NCBI RefSeq assembly: GCF_000497045.1
Contig: NW_015961970.1
Span: 310,802 to 374,801 of the forward strand
Direction: 5' to 3'
Length of the DNA stretch: 64,000 nucleotides
Source: Kalmanozyma brasiliensis GHG001
Lineage: Eukaryota > Basidiomycota > Ustilaginomycetes > Ustilaginales
A program made the translations under genes and the position numbers. Shown one piece after another: positions 26,306 to 35,994 of the stretch (position 1 is its first letter; each line of letters starts with the position of its first letter). The notes under the pieces were generated by a model. That model worked only from the letters and a program-made list of their open reading frames with translations, ran no database searches and was not told where the DNA came from.

Positions 26306-29290
26306 TCAGCGGTCAGCGCCGTTGCCAGCACCCGCAGCTTCACCGTCCTCCTCAGCCCGATGCGAAAGGTGTAGCGACGACGAAGCAGACTGCGACTGCG
26401 GCAGATCCGACTTGCCCCCGACAAGGGGCGAATCCGACGGGCTGAAGGGGCTGAACATGAACGCGTTGGGATCACGGTTGTATCCGCCTGAAAACGAGTC
26501 GGTTCGCTTCGCATTCAAGCCTGGCGCCGGACCGTACCGATCGGTGTTGGCTCGGTTCGAAGGTGCACCACCGGACTGCATGCCCTGCAGACGTTGCGCC
26601 AGAGCGGCACGCGTCGTCTCGTCAAAGTCGAGGCTGGCGAAGGCGTCCGCGAGCTCCGACTCGGACAGCGGCGGCGCTGTTGAGAAGCCATCCTGTTGCG
26701 ACTGGTGAGGCGGGAAAGGGGCCCGCGAGAAAGGTCCGTCCTGGGACCCGAAATGGTGATCCGGTGCGTTTCCGCCTCGCTGGTCAAACTCGAAACCTTG
26801 GTTGGCGTTGCTACCGTATCCAGCACCGCCATTCGGTCCCATACCGGGCGGGCCGGCATTCTGAGAAGGGAAGCCCGTCTGGCCTCGGAAGGAAGGCTGC
26901 TGCTGCTGGTGTTGGTGGTGCGGCATCTGCTGTCCTTGGTGCGGCTGCTGTTGCTGTTGGTTCTGCAAGAACGATGGCAGGGGAGCTCGCTGCCCTATAC
27001 CTGGCAAACCCTGGTTGCCGAGCGCAGGAGGAGGCCCCATGTTGGCTGTGGCGAGCTGTCTTGCTAGTGTGGAAAGTGGATCGTTTGCAAGCCCTCCGGC
27101 ACCTCCGAGACCAAACCCGGGCGGACCTCTCTGCGCAGGTCCCTGTGACTGAGCTTGAGCTTGGGCTTGTGCCGCGCTGAGAGCGCTACCAAGGCCAGCC
27201 AGCTGGGCGAGCTGGGACGGGCTGAGTGTGCTCAATCCAGCAAGACCGGCAAGCTGACCGAGCTGAGCGTACTGCGCCATGGTCTGTGCTGCTGCAGCTG
27301 CCGCCTTGTCGCCCTGGCTTCGTCCCCAGCTGAGTCGAATCTTGGAGTTTAGGATCGGGAAGCCGTTCATGCGCTGGATAGCAATCTCGGCATCCTGCTT
27401 GCGGACGTACTGCACGAAACCGCAGCCCTTGCCGGGCGGAATCTTGACGTAGGTGATTTCGCCAAAGTGCTCAAAGTACCTTCGCAGTGTCGCTTCCGAG
27501 ATGAGCGACGATAGGCCCCCGACGAACACAGTCGTGTTGTTCGGATCGGCCGCACTGTCGCCAGGATTGCCACTGCCGCCGCCACCCTGCTGCTGTGGTG
27601 GAATCGGAGGGGCCGACGAGGGGGTGTGGGAGCGAGGCATGCCTGCAGGTGACGAATCCCGCGCGCTGTCGGCTCCGTTGCTGGGGAAGCCGCCATAGAG
27701 TGGACCGAATGAGCCAGACACACTGCCACTGCCGGGACCGTCGTAAGGCGACGTGGGCGAGATCGGTGAGATGACTGAGGTGGGGTTCGGAGGACTTGAC
27801 TGCTGTCGAGTCTGTGGCTGAGGCGACACCACTTCCGATCGAGCGCCCGAACCGCCGCCTTGAGCGCCGCCGTACAAGAAAGTAGGCCCTACACTGTGCG
27901 CTGGGTTGTGAGGTGTAGGCATTCGCAGATGCTGCTGGTGAGGATCCATCTGTCCGTTTGGTCCTGAAGGCGCAGGACCTGGTCCACGGTTCTTGGGCGT
28001 TGCTGTGCTGACGCGCAAGGGACGTCCAGGTGAGAGACCATTGGCAGGCGAGACCACAACACCCTGCATCTCGACCAGTGCACGATTGCAATCAGCCTCG
28101 AGCGAGAAGCGTACAAAGCCGTACCCCTTGGAAGCGCCCGTGACAGGATCAGTCATGATCTTGGCTGACTTGGTCGAATGGAAGGGCGCTGGACCGATGT
28201 GCTTGCCCGGCTGGTAGATGCCTTGCGCCTGCTGGGCGTTGATCACTGCGGATGCGAAAGCATGGTTGTGCGGCCACGCGGGCGGCTGCAAGAACTGAGC
28301 CACAAGATCCTCCTCGCGCAGATCGGGGCTCAAGTCACCCACAAAGATGCTGAATTCCGAATCCTTGTTGAAACCGCCCACAGGACTCTGGGCCGTACCA
28401 GGCCCGTTGTTGCGAGAGGCGTTATCGTGGAGGCGCTCTGACAAAGACGAGTGTGGGCGGTCGTGTGGACTCAGCGCAGACGGTTGCGTCGAAGGCAGAA
28501 AGTCGAGCGGACCCATAGTTGCGTTGCGACTTTGCGAAGAGTGCTGCATGTTACCATGCTGGTGAGACGTAGGGTGCGATGCGTGCTGGTTGCTGAAGTT
28601 GGATCCATGCGGTTGCGATGGGTGTATTTGAGATTGCTGATGCGACTGCTGCCTGGAATGCGGTTGGTTCTGGTATTGTTGCTGCTGCTGTTGATGAGAA
28701 TGCTGTTGCGAATGTTGCAAAGAGTGCTGAAGATGCGGTGGTGGATTCGAGGTATAGTGGGGCTCGGTGAAGTAACGAGGCGAAGTAACGTTGCTCCTCG
28801 GGGGTGGAGATGAGGCTGGATGCGAGCCTGATGGCGAGCGCACTTGTTGAGAGGCGCGTTCCATCTCGTGTAGCAGATTGGGGCTGAAGAGCGGTGGCCG
28901 CGACAGAGGCGAAGAACTGCGTGCATTATTAAAGGTTTGTCGCAGACGGCTTGCCTGATCATACCCAGTCCTGCCATTGGGCCCATTGCCTCCAGCGGAT
29001 GTGTTGGACGAGACGCTGTGTAAGCTCGAGATGCTGTTGCTCATGGCGTTATTGCTGCCAGCGTTGTTGCCGCTACCATAGAAGCCATTGGCGCCCATAG
29101 AGTCGTAACCGTGCTGGCCTGTCAAGGCGGCACTACCCTGGGGAAGATTGACGGTTGCATGTCCATCCTCCGATGACAATGTACGAGTGAATGGAGAGCC
29201 TCGTACTCCGGTCATGCGATCCAGCTCGTCCGACGGAAACTGAGAGAGATTGAAAGACGCCATGTTCTGAGATGGAGCGTCTGAAGACAT
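26306..29290 (-). CDS. RNA-binding protein with two RRMs and Gln/His-rich arms (Ngr1/Nam8/Csx1-like)
   Basis: 994 residues from the ATG at 29290; the longest frame begins at a TTG three codons upstream. Residues 1-310 are Ser/Gln/His/Asn-rich. RRM1 at about 312-425 starts FSIFVGDLSPDL (RNP2) and ends KGYGFVRFSLEAD (RNP1), with an unusually long loop (about 40 extra residues) between. RRM2 at about 583-656 has TTVFVGGLSSLIS and GCGFVQYVRKQDAE, followed by IRLSWGRSQGDKAA. This arrangement matches the Ngr1/Nam8/Csx1/TIA-1 group, which regulates mRNA stability or splice-site choice; members usually have three RRMs and only two are evident here. The C-terminal 330 residues are again Gln/Gly/Pro-rich and end with a short region containing LADAFASLDFDE. 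Confidence 0.85.
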   Translation of the reverse strand: MSSDAPSQNMASFNLSQFPSDELDRMTGVRGSPFTRTLSSEDGHATVNLPQGSAALTGQHGYDSMGANGFYGSGNNAGSNNAMSNSISSLHSVSSNTSAGGNGPNGRTGYDQASRLRQTFNNARSSSPLSRPPLFSPNLLHEMERASQQVRSPSGSHPASSPPPRSNVTSPRYFTEPHYTSNPPPHLQHSLQHSQQHSHQQQQQQYQNQPHSRQQSHQQSQIHPSQPHGSNFSNQHASHPTSHQHGNMQHSSQSRNATMGPLDFLPSTQPSALSPHDRPHSSLSERLHDNASRNNGPGTAQSPVGGFNKDSEFSIFVGDLSPDLREEDLVAQFLQPPAWPHNHAFASAVINAQQAQGIYQPGKHIGPAPFHSTKSAKIMTDPVTGASKGYGFVRFSLEADCNRALVEMQGVVVSPANGLSPGRPLRVSTATPKNRGPGPAPSGPNGQMDPHQQHLRMPTPHNPAHSVGPTFLYGGAQGGGSGARSEVVSPQPQTRQQSSPPNPTSVISPISPTSPYDGPGSGSVSGSFGPLYGGFPSNGADSARDSSPAGMPRSHTPSSAPPIPPQQQGGGGSGNPGDSAADPNNTTVFVGGLSSLISEATLRRYFEHFGEITYVKIPPGKGCGFVQYVRKQDAEIAIQRMNGFPILNSKIRLSWGRSQGDKAAAAAAQTMAQYAQLGQLAGLAGLSTLSPSQLAQLAGLGSALSAAQAQAQAQSQGPAQRGPPGFGLGGAGGLANDPLSTLARQLATANMGPPPALGNQGLPGIGQRAPLPSFLQNQQQQQPHQGQQMPHHQHQQQQPSFRGQTGFPSQNAGPPGMGPNGGAGYGSNANQGFEFDQRGGNAPDHHFGSQDGPFSRAPFPPHQSQQDGFSTAPPLSESELADAFASLDFDETTRAALAQRLQGMQSGGAPSNRANTDRYGPAPGLNAKRTDSFSGGYNRDPNAFMFSPFSPSDSPLVGGKSDLPQSQSASSSLHLSHRAEEDGEAAGAGNGADR

Positions 29291-30821
29291 GTCGTGCAAG
29301 TCTTAGTCGACAGTAGCGTGACAGTCAGAGCTGCGCACGCGGACGATGAGGCCGTTCAGTCTTGGAAGTGAGGATGTGTGCCGAAGCCCGGCACTGGATT
29401 CAGCGCGTTCTTGCCGAGGTGGGTGCAAATTGACGGGAAGTATGGTTGGCTTGACCCGAAGTCAAGTCCAGAAGCGCAAAGATCTCCAGGAATATGGCGG
29501 TATGGTCCAACTGCGAGAAGGACGAGTCTGTGCTGGCGGTCGAATGAAATCAGGTGAGAAGGGCGATGTTGGATGGACACAAACAACCGAAGCTTAGCGC
29601 AAGAAAGAGTACAAAGGGAGGTTGTTGTACAGAGTGTGCAGGATGGTGGAGTGTGAGACGCGGTGTTGCGTGCTGCTCGGTGGGTCGTGAGATGAATGAA
29701 GTCTAGAAGGAGATCCAGGGTGTCGGAGGGGTTGTTGAAGGTATATTGACAGTATATGCTGCGGCGTGATGAAGCTCTCGTATGATCGTACGCACTCTTT
29801 GCCGATGCGGGAGTGTTGATACAGAGAGAGCCGAGATGATTGAAGTTGGAGATCCAAAACGTCAAGAGGGGGTGGATAGGATGATGGAGGTAAAGCGTGG
29901 AGCGATGATGGCTTGTGCCAAAATATGAGATAGCGTTAGCGGTAGTCCAGTCAAATGCATCCGCGCTGCTTTCTTCTTCTTCTTCTCAATTTTTTTTTCC
30001 TCCTTTCAAAAGCCAGACAAAGGACGCGCAGGCGAGCGTCGTGAAAATTGGGGTCCCACTCTGCGCCAAGAGAGCAGCCAGCAGGCGGACGCAGCAGCAG
30101 CAGCAGTACCGCCGCCTCGCTGAAGCCTTAACCTTGTTTTCCCGTCTTTTCGCCTCGTGCCATGGCCCAATCCTGACCCGTAGATTGCACAACAGGGCGT
30201 CGCGTCGGTCTCTGCAACAAATTTTTCCTATCCTGACCCGGAGCGGCTGGGATGCCCGGTGAAGCGCTTCTGTTGCCCGGACGAGTCAGGTCCAGATGCC
30301 GCTTGACAGGACCACGAGCAAGTGCTTGGCCTTGAGATTGATCGACATCCTGCGTTCAACAAACAAAAAGGACCATTGTTCTGCTTGATCTGATTCTTGC
30401 CTCGCTTCTCGATCATGTCGGTGATTCACAGCTAACCGGTCCGTCAAATCTGCAGTCGACCAGATTGCTTATACTCGCCAAGTCACCAAAGACCTAGCCG
30501 TTCCGGGAGCGGAAGATCTTGCCGACAAGTAGCAAGGCTAGAGAAGGAGTAGGCTCAGGTCTGGATCTAACAAACTATGTGCAGATTTCGTTTCACGATG
30601 TTAGTCAAGCCGGGCGAACACCTGAAGTCGAATTCAGCCACCGCGGCGTCCCGCCGGCGATCTCGCCTTATCATCAGCCATTGCCGATCGGAAGCTCAGG
30701 GTCCGAGGTTGCTCGCAGCATTCATCTGGACTTCGCACGGATCCACTGACACCTCATCATTGACTTTGCCCTCTTCGTTCTCCTCAGCCACCAACAACAT
30801 CATTCCTTCTCAAAGTTTACT
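29291..30821. other. 1.53 kb divergent intergenic region
   Basis: Between the RRM protein gene (-) and the aminopeptidase P gene (+). It contains a TTC/poly-T tract at about 29966-30000 and two copies of ATCCTGACCCG (near 30170 and 30231). The many open frames crossing it are short and compositionally random. A long 5' leader for the RRM gene is likely, as is common for regulatory RNA-binding proteins; this is inference. Confidence 0.45.
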
Positions 30822-32789
30822 ATGGGCTGCTTCGCTTTCCTCACCAACAACAAGCGCAGCGATGCCGCTTCGATCCAGACCGACAGCACCTTGGTCGGAG
30901 CAACTTTCGATGCGGAGAAAAGCCGTAAACTCGCGGCTGCTGATGCCGCTTCGCCAGTCAAGCCCGACTTGACAGGGCCGCGTCTTTCAGCACTGCGAAA
31001 GCTGATGGATGAGGAAGCCGTCGACTTCTACCTTGTGCCCACAGACGATGCACATGCCACCGAATACACCTCCCCTTCAGATCAGAGGCGAGTGTGGATC
31101 TCGGGCTTCACAGGATCTGCGGGCACTGCCATCGTCGGCAAGGACTCGGCTCATCTCTTTGTAGACGGAAGATACCACATTCAAGCAGCCGACCAGCTCG
31201 ACGACAACTGGACACTGCACAAGGTAGGGGTCAGCGGCGTGCTCGACTGGCCCGCATGGATTGTCGAACAGGCGAAAGAAGGGATCAAGGTCGGTCTCGA
31301 CCCTGCGCTGACCAGCTACACGCAGGGAAAGTCGCTCGTGACCAGCTTGGCGGCCAAGCAAGCATCCGCTGTCTTTCCTTCGCGCAATCTGGTCGACGCA
31401 GCATGGGGTAGCGACCGTCCTGCCCCCACTTCTTTCCCCGTCTACGAGCACGAGCTCAAGTACGCCGGCAAGCCCGCCACGGCCAAGATCGAGGACGTCA
31501 AGAAAGACTTGAAGTCTGCTCCTGAAGGGTCCGTCTACTTCTTGTCGGCCCTGGACGAAGTCGCTTGGCTCCTCAACCTGCGCGGAGCATCCATCCCTTG
31601 CCATCCCGTCTTCCCTGCCTATGTCCTGATCACCAAGGACAAATCAGTCCTCTTCATCCGCAACGAGCTTCTTCCCGAGGGTAAAGACGCCGACAAGTAC
31701 GTTCGCGGCACGCTGAAGCTCGACATCCAGCCCTACGACTCAGTCTGGGACTACCTCCGCCGATGGTCCTCCGAGGGCTCTGACGGTCGAAAGCTCGTTT
31801 CTGGCGAGAAGCTGTCGTATGCAGTCGCCAACGCCGTTGGCGACGAGAAGCTCGCTTTGCTTGACCCTTCTCCTGTTGCGCTGCGTAAAGCTATCAAGAA
31901 TGACGTTGAGCTGGAGGGCTTCCGCAAGAGCCACATTCGCGATGGTGCCGCATGGGTCAAGTGGGCTGCCTGGCTCGAGGAACAGGTCAAGGTCAAGCGA
32001 GCCAAGGTGGATGAGTGGGAGGCCGCGGTCAAGTTCCAGGACATTCGCAAGGAGTTACCGCTGTACGCAGGAGACAGCTACGACGCCATCTCTGCGACAG
32101 GGCCCAACGCAGCACTGCCACACTACGAGACACCCGAGAAGAACAGTCGCGTGATCGATCGCGAGACGCCTTACCTCAACGACTCGGGTGCGCAGTATCA
32201 CGATGGCACCATCGACTGCACGCGCACCGTGCACTTCGGTCGAGCGACTGCCGAGCAGAAGCGTGCCTACACGCGCGTTCTGCAGGGTCACATCCGTCTT
32301 AGCGAAGTCAAGTTCCCTGCTGGTACCACGGGCGTGCAGCTCGATCCCATCGCTCGTCATGCACTCTGGCAAGACGGCTACGACTACCGTCACGGTACAG
32401 GTCATGGCATCGGCTCCTTTATGGATGTACACGAGGGACCCCAAGGCTTCTCCACCATGTCTGGCGGATCGAAGAAGCCAGTCGCGTTGGAGGAAAACAT
32501 GGTTCTGACTAACGAGCCTGGCTTCTACGAGGAGGGTCACTTTGGTATCCGCACCGAGTCGCTTCTTGCGGTCAAGCGTGTTGCGACCCACCGTGGCTTT
32601 GGCGACGTCGCTTGGTACGGGTTCGAGCGCATTACCCAAGTGCCCATTGCAACCAACTTGGTCGACTTCAGCCTGCTCTCATATTCGGAAGCGCGCTGGC
32701 TCAAGGAGCACAATGCCGATGTACGCAAAACGCTGCTGCCGCTCATCAAGGATGACAAGCGTGCAGTTCGCTGGCTGCGACGTCAATAA
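30822..32789 (+). CDS. Xaa-Pro aminopeptidase P (M24B)
   Basis: 655 residues, intronless, ATG at 30822. Three-part creatinase/aminopeptidase P layout: two N-terminal creatinase-like domains (FYLVPTDDAHATEY and RRVWISGFTGSAGTA near residues 70-105) and the C-terminal pita-bread catalytic domain. Metal ligands are all present at family spacing: Asp454 (NDSGAQY), Asp465 (GTIDCTRT), His528 (GTGHGIGSF), Glu562 (TNEPGFY) and Glu576 (GIRTES). Cytosolic relatives remove N-terminal residues preceding proline and use two Mn2+ ions. The N-terminus has Cys3 and no clear signal peptide, so a cytosolic enzyme is likely. It is followed in the same direction by an oxidoreductase gene after 730 bp. Confidence 0.95.
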   Translation: MGCFAFLTNNKRSDAASIQTDSTLVGATFDAEKSRKLAAADAASPVKPDLTGPRLSALRKLMDEEAVDFYLVPTDDAHATEYTSPSDQRRVWISGFTGSAGTAIVGKDSAHLFVDGRYHIQAADQLDDNWTLHKVGVSGVLDWPAWIVEQAKEGIKVGLDPALTSYTQGKSLVTSLAAKQASAVFPSRNLVDAAWGSDRPAPTSFPVYEHELKYAGKPATAKIEDVKKDLKSAPEGSVYFLSALDEVAWLLNLRGASIPCHPVFPAYVLITKDKSVLFIRNELLPEGKDADKYVRGTLKLDIQPYDSVWDYLRRWSSEGSDGRKLVSGEKLSYAVANAVGDEKLALLDPSPVALRKAIKNDVELEGFRKSHIRDGAAWVKWAAWLEEQVKVKRAKVDEWEAAVKFQDIRKELPLYAGDSYDAISATGPNAALPHYETPEKNSRVIDRETPYLNDSGAQYHDGTIDCTRTVHFGRATAEQKRAYTRVLQGHIRLSEVKFPAGTTGVQLDPIARHALWQDGYDYRHGTGHGIGSFMDVHEGPQGFSTMSGGSKKPVALEENMVLTNEPGFYEEGHFGIRTESLLAVKRVATHRGFGDVAWYGFERITQVPIATNLVDFSLLSYSEARWLKEHNADVRKTLLPLIKDDKRAVRWLRRQ

Positions 32790-33519
32790 ATGGCACGGCA
32801 GCATGGTGCCTTTCCGCCGCATGTAGCAACGTCGACCTTCATTGAATCCAATTGCAAGTCAGCTTGAGTGTCTGAGGTATGCTCGCAGCAGCACAAGAAA
32901 GTGAAGCTTCTTGATTAGTCTCATAGCCTGTGAAGCATGCCCCGCTTGCTATACAAGCTCCGTCCATTGTTATTCGCCGGTGCTTCAACTCGCCGAGCGG
33001 CCTCGAGCTCACCGAGAGTTGGAATCGGTATTCCTGCAGCAAGCAGGCGGAAAGTCTTTCCGCGGGTTCCTGCCTCCGATGCTGCTGACTTGGCCCACCT
33101 CTGAGAATTTCTCGAAATTTTCTGTCTAGCTGTCACACACCGCATCGCGGCACAGTAGGGCACAGCACAGCACGCAGGAACGCACGGACGCCCTGAATGA
33201 TGGCGTTTGCGTCACGTCACTCTGCTGCAGGTCGGCTGCCGTGGGCTTATCCGACAGGCTTCTGGTTGCTCTGTCTGCTGCACGTTGCCCTGAGAGCTTC
33301 TGAAGAAGGACGCTATCTTTGTGCTTCATGATATCACCAAAGTGACACAGGTCTCTTCTCTTCGTTCACTTCTTCCTACCATCGTCACACACTGGATCGC
33401 ATCGTCCAGGAATCGTCTTGTCTCCGGAAACGTCTACTTTCCTTCTTTCGCCGTTCTCGTTGGACACTTTCTCTCCTTCCTCACCAAGCACCCTCTCCCT
33501 CTTGGTCTGCTTACACAAA
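32790..33519. other. Intergenic region, 730 bp, between plus-strand genes
   Basis: Contains the 3' flank of the aminopeptidase gene and the promoter of the oxidoreductase. The last 160 bp before the ATG at 33520 are CT-rich (CTTTCTCTCCTTCCTC), typical of a fungal start-site region. No gene is supported. Confidence 0.6.
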
Positions 33520-34902
33520 ATGCGATCGACTTTTGCTCTCAGGCAAGTCGCCATCTCGGCCGCTCGCTCGTCGAGCCTGACCAGCGCCCGCGCTGCTGTT
33601 GCTGCTCCTCGTCTTGGCTCGCTCTCCTCGACCTTCAAGCGCGATGCCGCCTTACGCCTCCCCACGGGCGTCAGGGGTCTCGCCTCGGACGCGATCACCG
33701 ACTTCGATCCCCACGCGCCCACCGCCATGGACAAGATGGAGCCGCCCAAGCCCGGTGCAGACTTTAACGTCGTCATCATCGGCGCTGGTAACATCAACTT
33801 CGGTTCCGACGAAGGGCCCTGGAACCACTCGTTCCGACTCGAGCACAAGCTCGGTCCTCGTCTCAAGGTGACCGCTCTGATTGACCCTTCGGCTGCTCGT
33901 GCCGAATCGGTGCTCAGCGTCAAGCGCAACTCGTTCGTGCTCTCTGCCTACAAGGACACGATTGTCTACCCAACCTTCGCCGACTACGTCGCCAATGTGA
34001 CACCCGACAAGCGCCCTCACGCCATCTGGGTCGGCAGCCCTCCTGCCTTCCGTGGTCAGGAACAGCCCGGCCGCGATCTCGAGAAGAAGCTCATCGAAGC
34101 CTTCCCCGACGTTGGCATCTTCATCGAGAAGCCCGTCTCCACCGGTCCCGTCTCGGACGCCCTCAAGATCGCCCAAATGCTCGAGAAGGCCGACAACATC
34201 GTCTCGGTCGGCTACATGCTTCGCTACCTCAAGGTGGTGCAGAAGATGAAGCAGATCCTCGAGGAGAACAACCTCAAGGTCATGGCGACCAACGCACGAT
34301 ACATCATGGCGTACGAGCACACGGAGAAGCTCGACTGGTGGAACAAGGCCAAGTCGTGCGGGCCCATTGTGGAGCAGGCGACGCACTTTTGTGATTTGTC
34401 GCGCTACTTTGGTGGTGAGGTGGATCTGAGCACGGTGGCGGCGCATTCGTTGGAGCACTTTGAGCCTGCGGGTCACCTGAGCAAGATTCCGATCGACGAG
34501 AACCAGATTGCGCCCGAGGACAGGAACCCGCGTGTTACGTGTGCTACGTGGAAGTACGAGTCCGGAGCGGTGGGCTCGTTGACCCACGCCATCGCTCTGC
34601 AGGGCTTCAACTACTCGACCGAGCTCGATGTTCTTGCGGACGGATACAGCCTGCGTCTTGTGGACCCCTACAACGCTCCGGCGCTCTTCTTCCGTCGCCC
34701 CGGTGACGACCACGAGGAGGTGGTGCGCTACCAGAACGACGACCCCTTCTTCTCCGAGGTCAACAATCTCATCGACAACATCGAGAAGGGTAAGGGATCT
34801 GCACCCATCCTGTCGTCGTACGAGGATGCCGTCAAGACCTACGCGTTGACCTGGGCCATCCGCGAGGCCTCCGAGAGGTCGGCTAAGAAGCCTACCAACT
34901 AA
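33520..34902 (+). CDS. Gfo/Idh/MocA-family NAD(P)-dependent oxidoreductase with probable mitochondrial presequence
   Basis: 460 residues from the ATG at 33520; the open frame upstream begins at TTG. Residues 1-45 are rich in Arg, Ser and Ala with no acidic residue before the Asp of the FKRDA segment, a good mitochondrial targeting peptide. The Rossmann core starts with FNVVIIGAGNINFGSDEG at about 83-100, and VGIFIEKPVSTG contains the family EKP motif that carries the catalytic Lys. VGYMLRY follows, as in other members. The C-terminal beta-sheet domain is complete. Substrates in this family are sugars, inositols or related polyols and cannot be predicted. Codon use is strongly biased (many GTC, GAG, AAG), suggesting good expression. 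Confidence 0.85.
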   Translation: MRSTFALRQVAISAARSSSLTSARAAVAAPRLGSLSSTFKRDAALRLPTGVRGLASDAITDFDPHAPTAMDKMEPPKPGADFNVVIIGAGNINFGSDEGPWNHSFRLEHKLGPRLKVTALIDPSAARAESVLSVKRNSFVLSAYKDTIVYPTFADYVANVTPDKRPHAIWVGSPPAFRGQEQPGRDLEKKLIEAFPDVGIFIEKPVSTGPVSDALKIAQMLEKADNIVSVGYMLRYLKVVQKMKQILEENNLKVMATNARYIMAYEHTEKLDWWNKAKSCGPIVEQATHFCDLSRYFGGEVDLSTVAAHSLEHFEPAGHLSKIPIDENQIAPEDRNPRVTCATWKYESGAVGSLTHAIALQGFNYSTELDVLADGYSLRLVDPYNAPALFFRRPGDDHEEVVRYQNDDPFFSEVNNLIDNIEKGKGSAPILSSYEDAVKTYALTWAIREASERSAKKPTN

Positions 34903-35231
34903 ACCTACAAGCTGGAGACGATGCTGGAATCGTAGTAGAATGGACTGCAAAGCACGGCGTACACGCAAAGAAATGCAATGACTTATTGAAAATTGTGTTT
35001 GGGTGTGCTCAGAGGAAGCATCATCCATCGTCTGACGAGGCTTTCTAAGGATTGATTGACCACGACGAGTAAGCTGTGAGAATGAATTTGCAGCAGCCGA
35101 AAAAGTTGGTGTTGGTATCGCGTGCACGGGCCTGACGGCATCGAAAATTGATGCACGCCCTGTGGTTTTCTGTTCGTGGTTCCTGCAGCTCCACATCATC
35201 CACCATCTCAACCACCGCAACCTCTGTTACG
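34903..35231. other. Intergenic region, 329 bp, between plus-strand genes
   Basis: It holds the 3' end of the oxidoreductase transcript and the promoter of the GMF gene. An AT-richer patch at about 34970-35000 may mark polyadenylation. Nothing else recognised. Confidence 0.6.
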
Positions 35232-35832
35232 ATGGCGTCGTCGAGCAGCACGATTGACATTCCGGATGTGCTCCTTACGAAAGTGCGCAAGTTCCGTCTC
35301 ACACCGTCGAAGGCGCCGATCACAGCGCAGGTGTACAAGATCGACAAGAAGACGTTGACGCTCGAACTTGAAGAAGAACTGTTGACGGGGCTGACGAGTG
35401 TTGAAGATCTTATCGAAGGTAAGCGTTCCCGCTCAAAGCCTTTCTGATCTTGCAGAGCTATGGTTTATATGGGTAACGTCAGGCTGACCGACTTTGGGGC
35501 TGGCCACAACAGAGTTGCCGGAGAACTCCCCACGCTTCCTCATCGTCAATTACAAGCTCAACCATCGTGATGGACGCGTCTCCTACGTAAGCACCACCAC
35601 ACCCACCAACACCCCCCATCTCGACCCCTTCACTGACCCTTCCCTCGGGATCGATCTGTGACAGCCTCTATTCCTGCTCTACTGGGCCCCCCAAACCTCC
35701 TCCCTCGACCAATCGACGCTCTACGCCTCGGCACTGAGCAACTTCAGCGTCAAATCCGACGTGGCCAAAGTGGTCGATGTGCGCGATGGCGATCTGTCGA
35801 GTAAGCAGCTGGACGAGCGACTTGGTGCATAG
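35232..35832 (+). CDS. GMF: Glia maturation factor (ADF-homology), three exons
   Basis: Join 35232-35418, 35513-35586 and 35665-35832, giving 142 residues, the usual size. Introns of 94 and 78 nt have GTAAGC donors and ACAG acceptors, and phases agree. The product is a single ADF-H domain: KVRKFRLTPSKAPITAQVYKI, then LPENSPRFLIVNYKLNHRDGRVSY (human GMF [24 protein letters not shown]), then PLFLLYWAPQTSS and a short C-terminal helix. GMF binds Arp2/3 and dissociates actin branches. It differs from cofilin in the DGRVSYP block and lack of the cofilin N-terminus. The gene is convergent with the next, 162 bp apart. Confidence 0.93.
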
Positions 35833-35994
35833 CGCGCCGCTCCCCGGTTGGGATGACCTACAATCCTATCCCTCTGTCGAGGCGAGTCGCTTAATGGCTC
35901 AATCATAGACGAACCCTCACGTAACGCATTCTTAACGTGGCGCAATGTGTGTGTGATAGTGTAGATTACATACGAAGCGACGTTGCGGAGGGGG

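Noticed and set aside
30577..30972. 131-codon frame overlapping the aminopeptidase P start
   Set aside because: Out of frame with the well-supported enzyme and random in composition.
33652..35220. 522-codon open frame on the minus strand
   Set aside because: Antisense shadow of the mitochondrial oxidoreductase; its Val/Leu/Asp/Arg-rich composition mirrors the sense codons and nothing recognisable appears.
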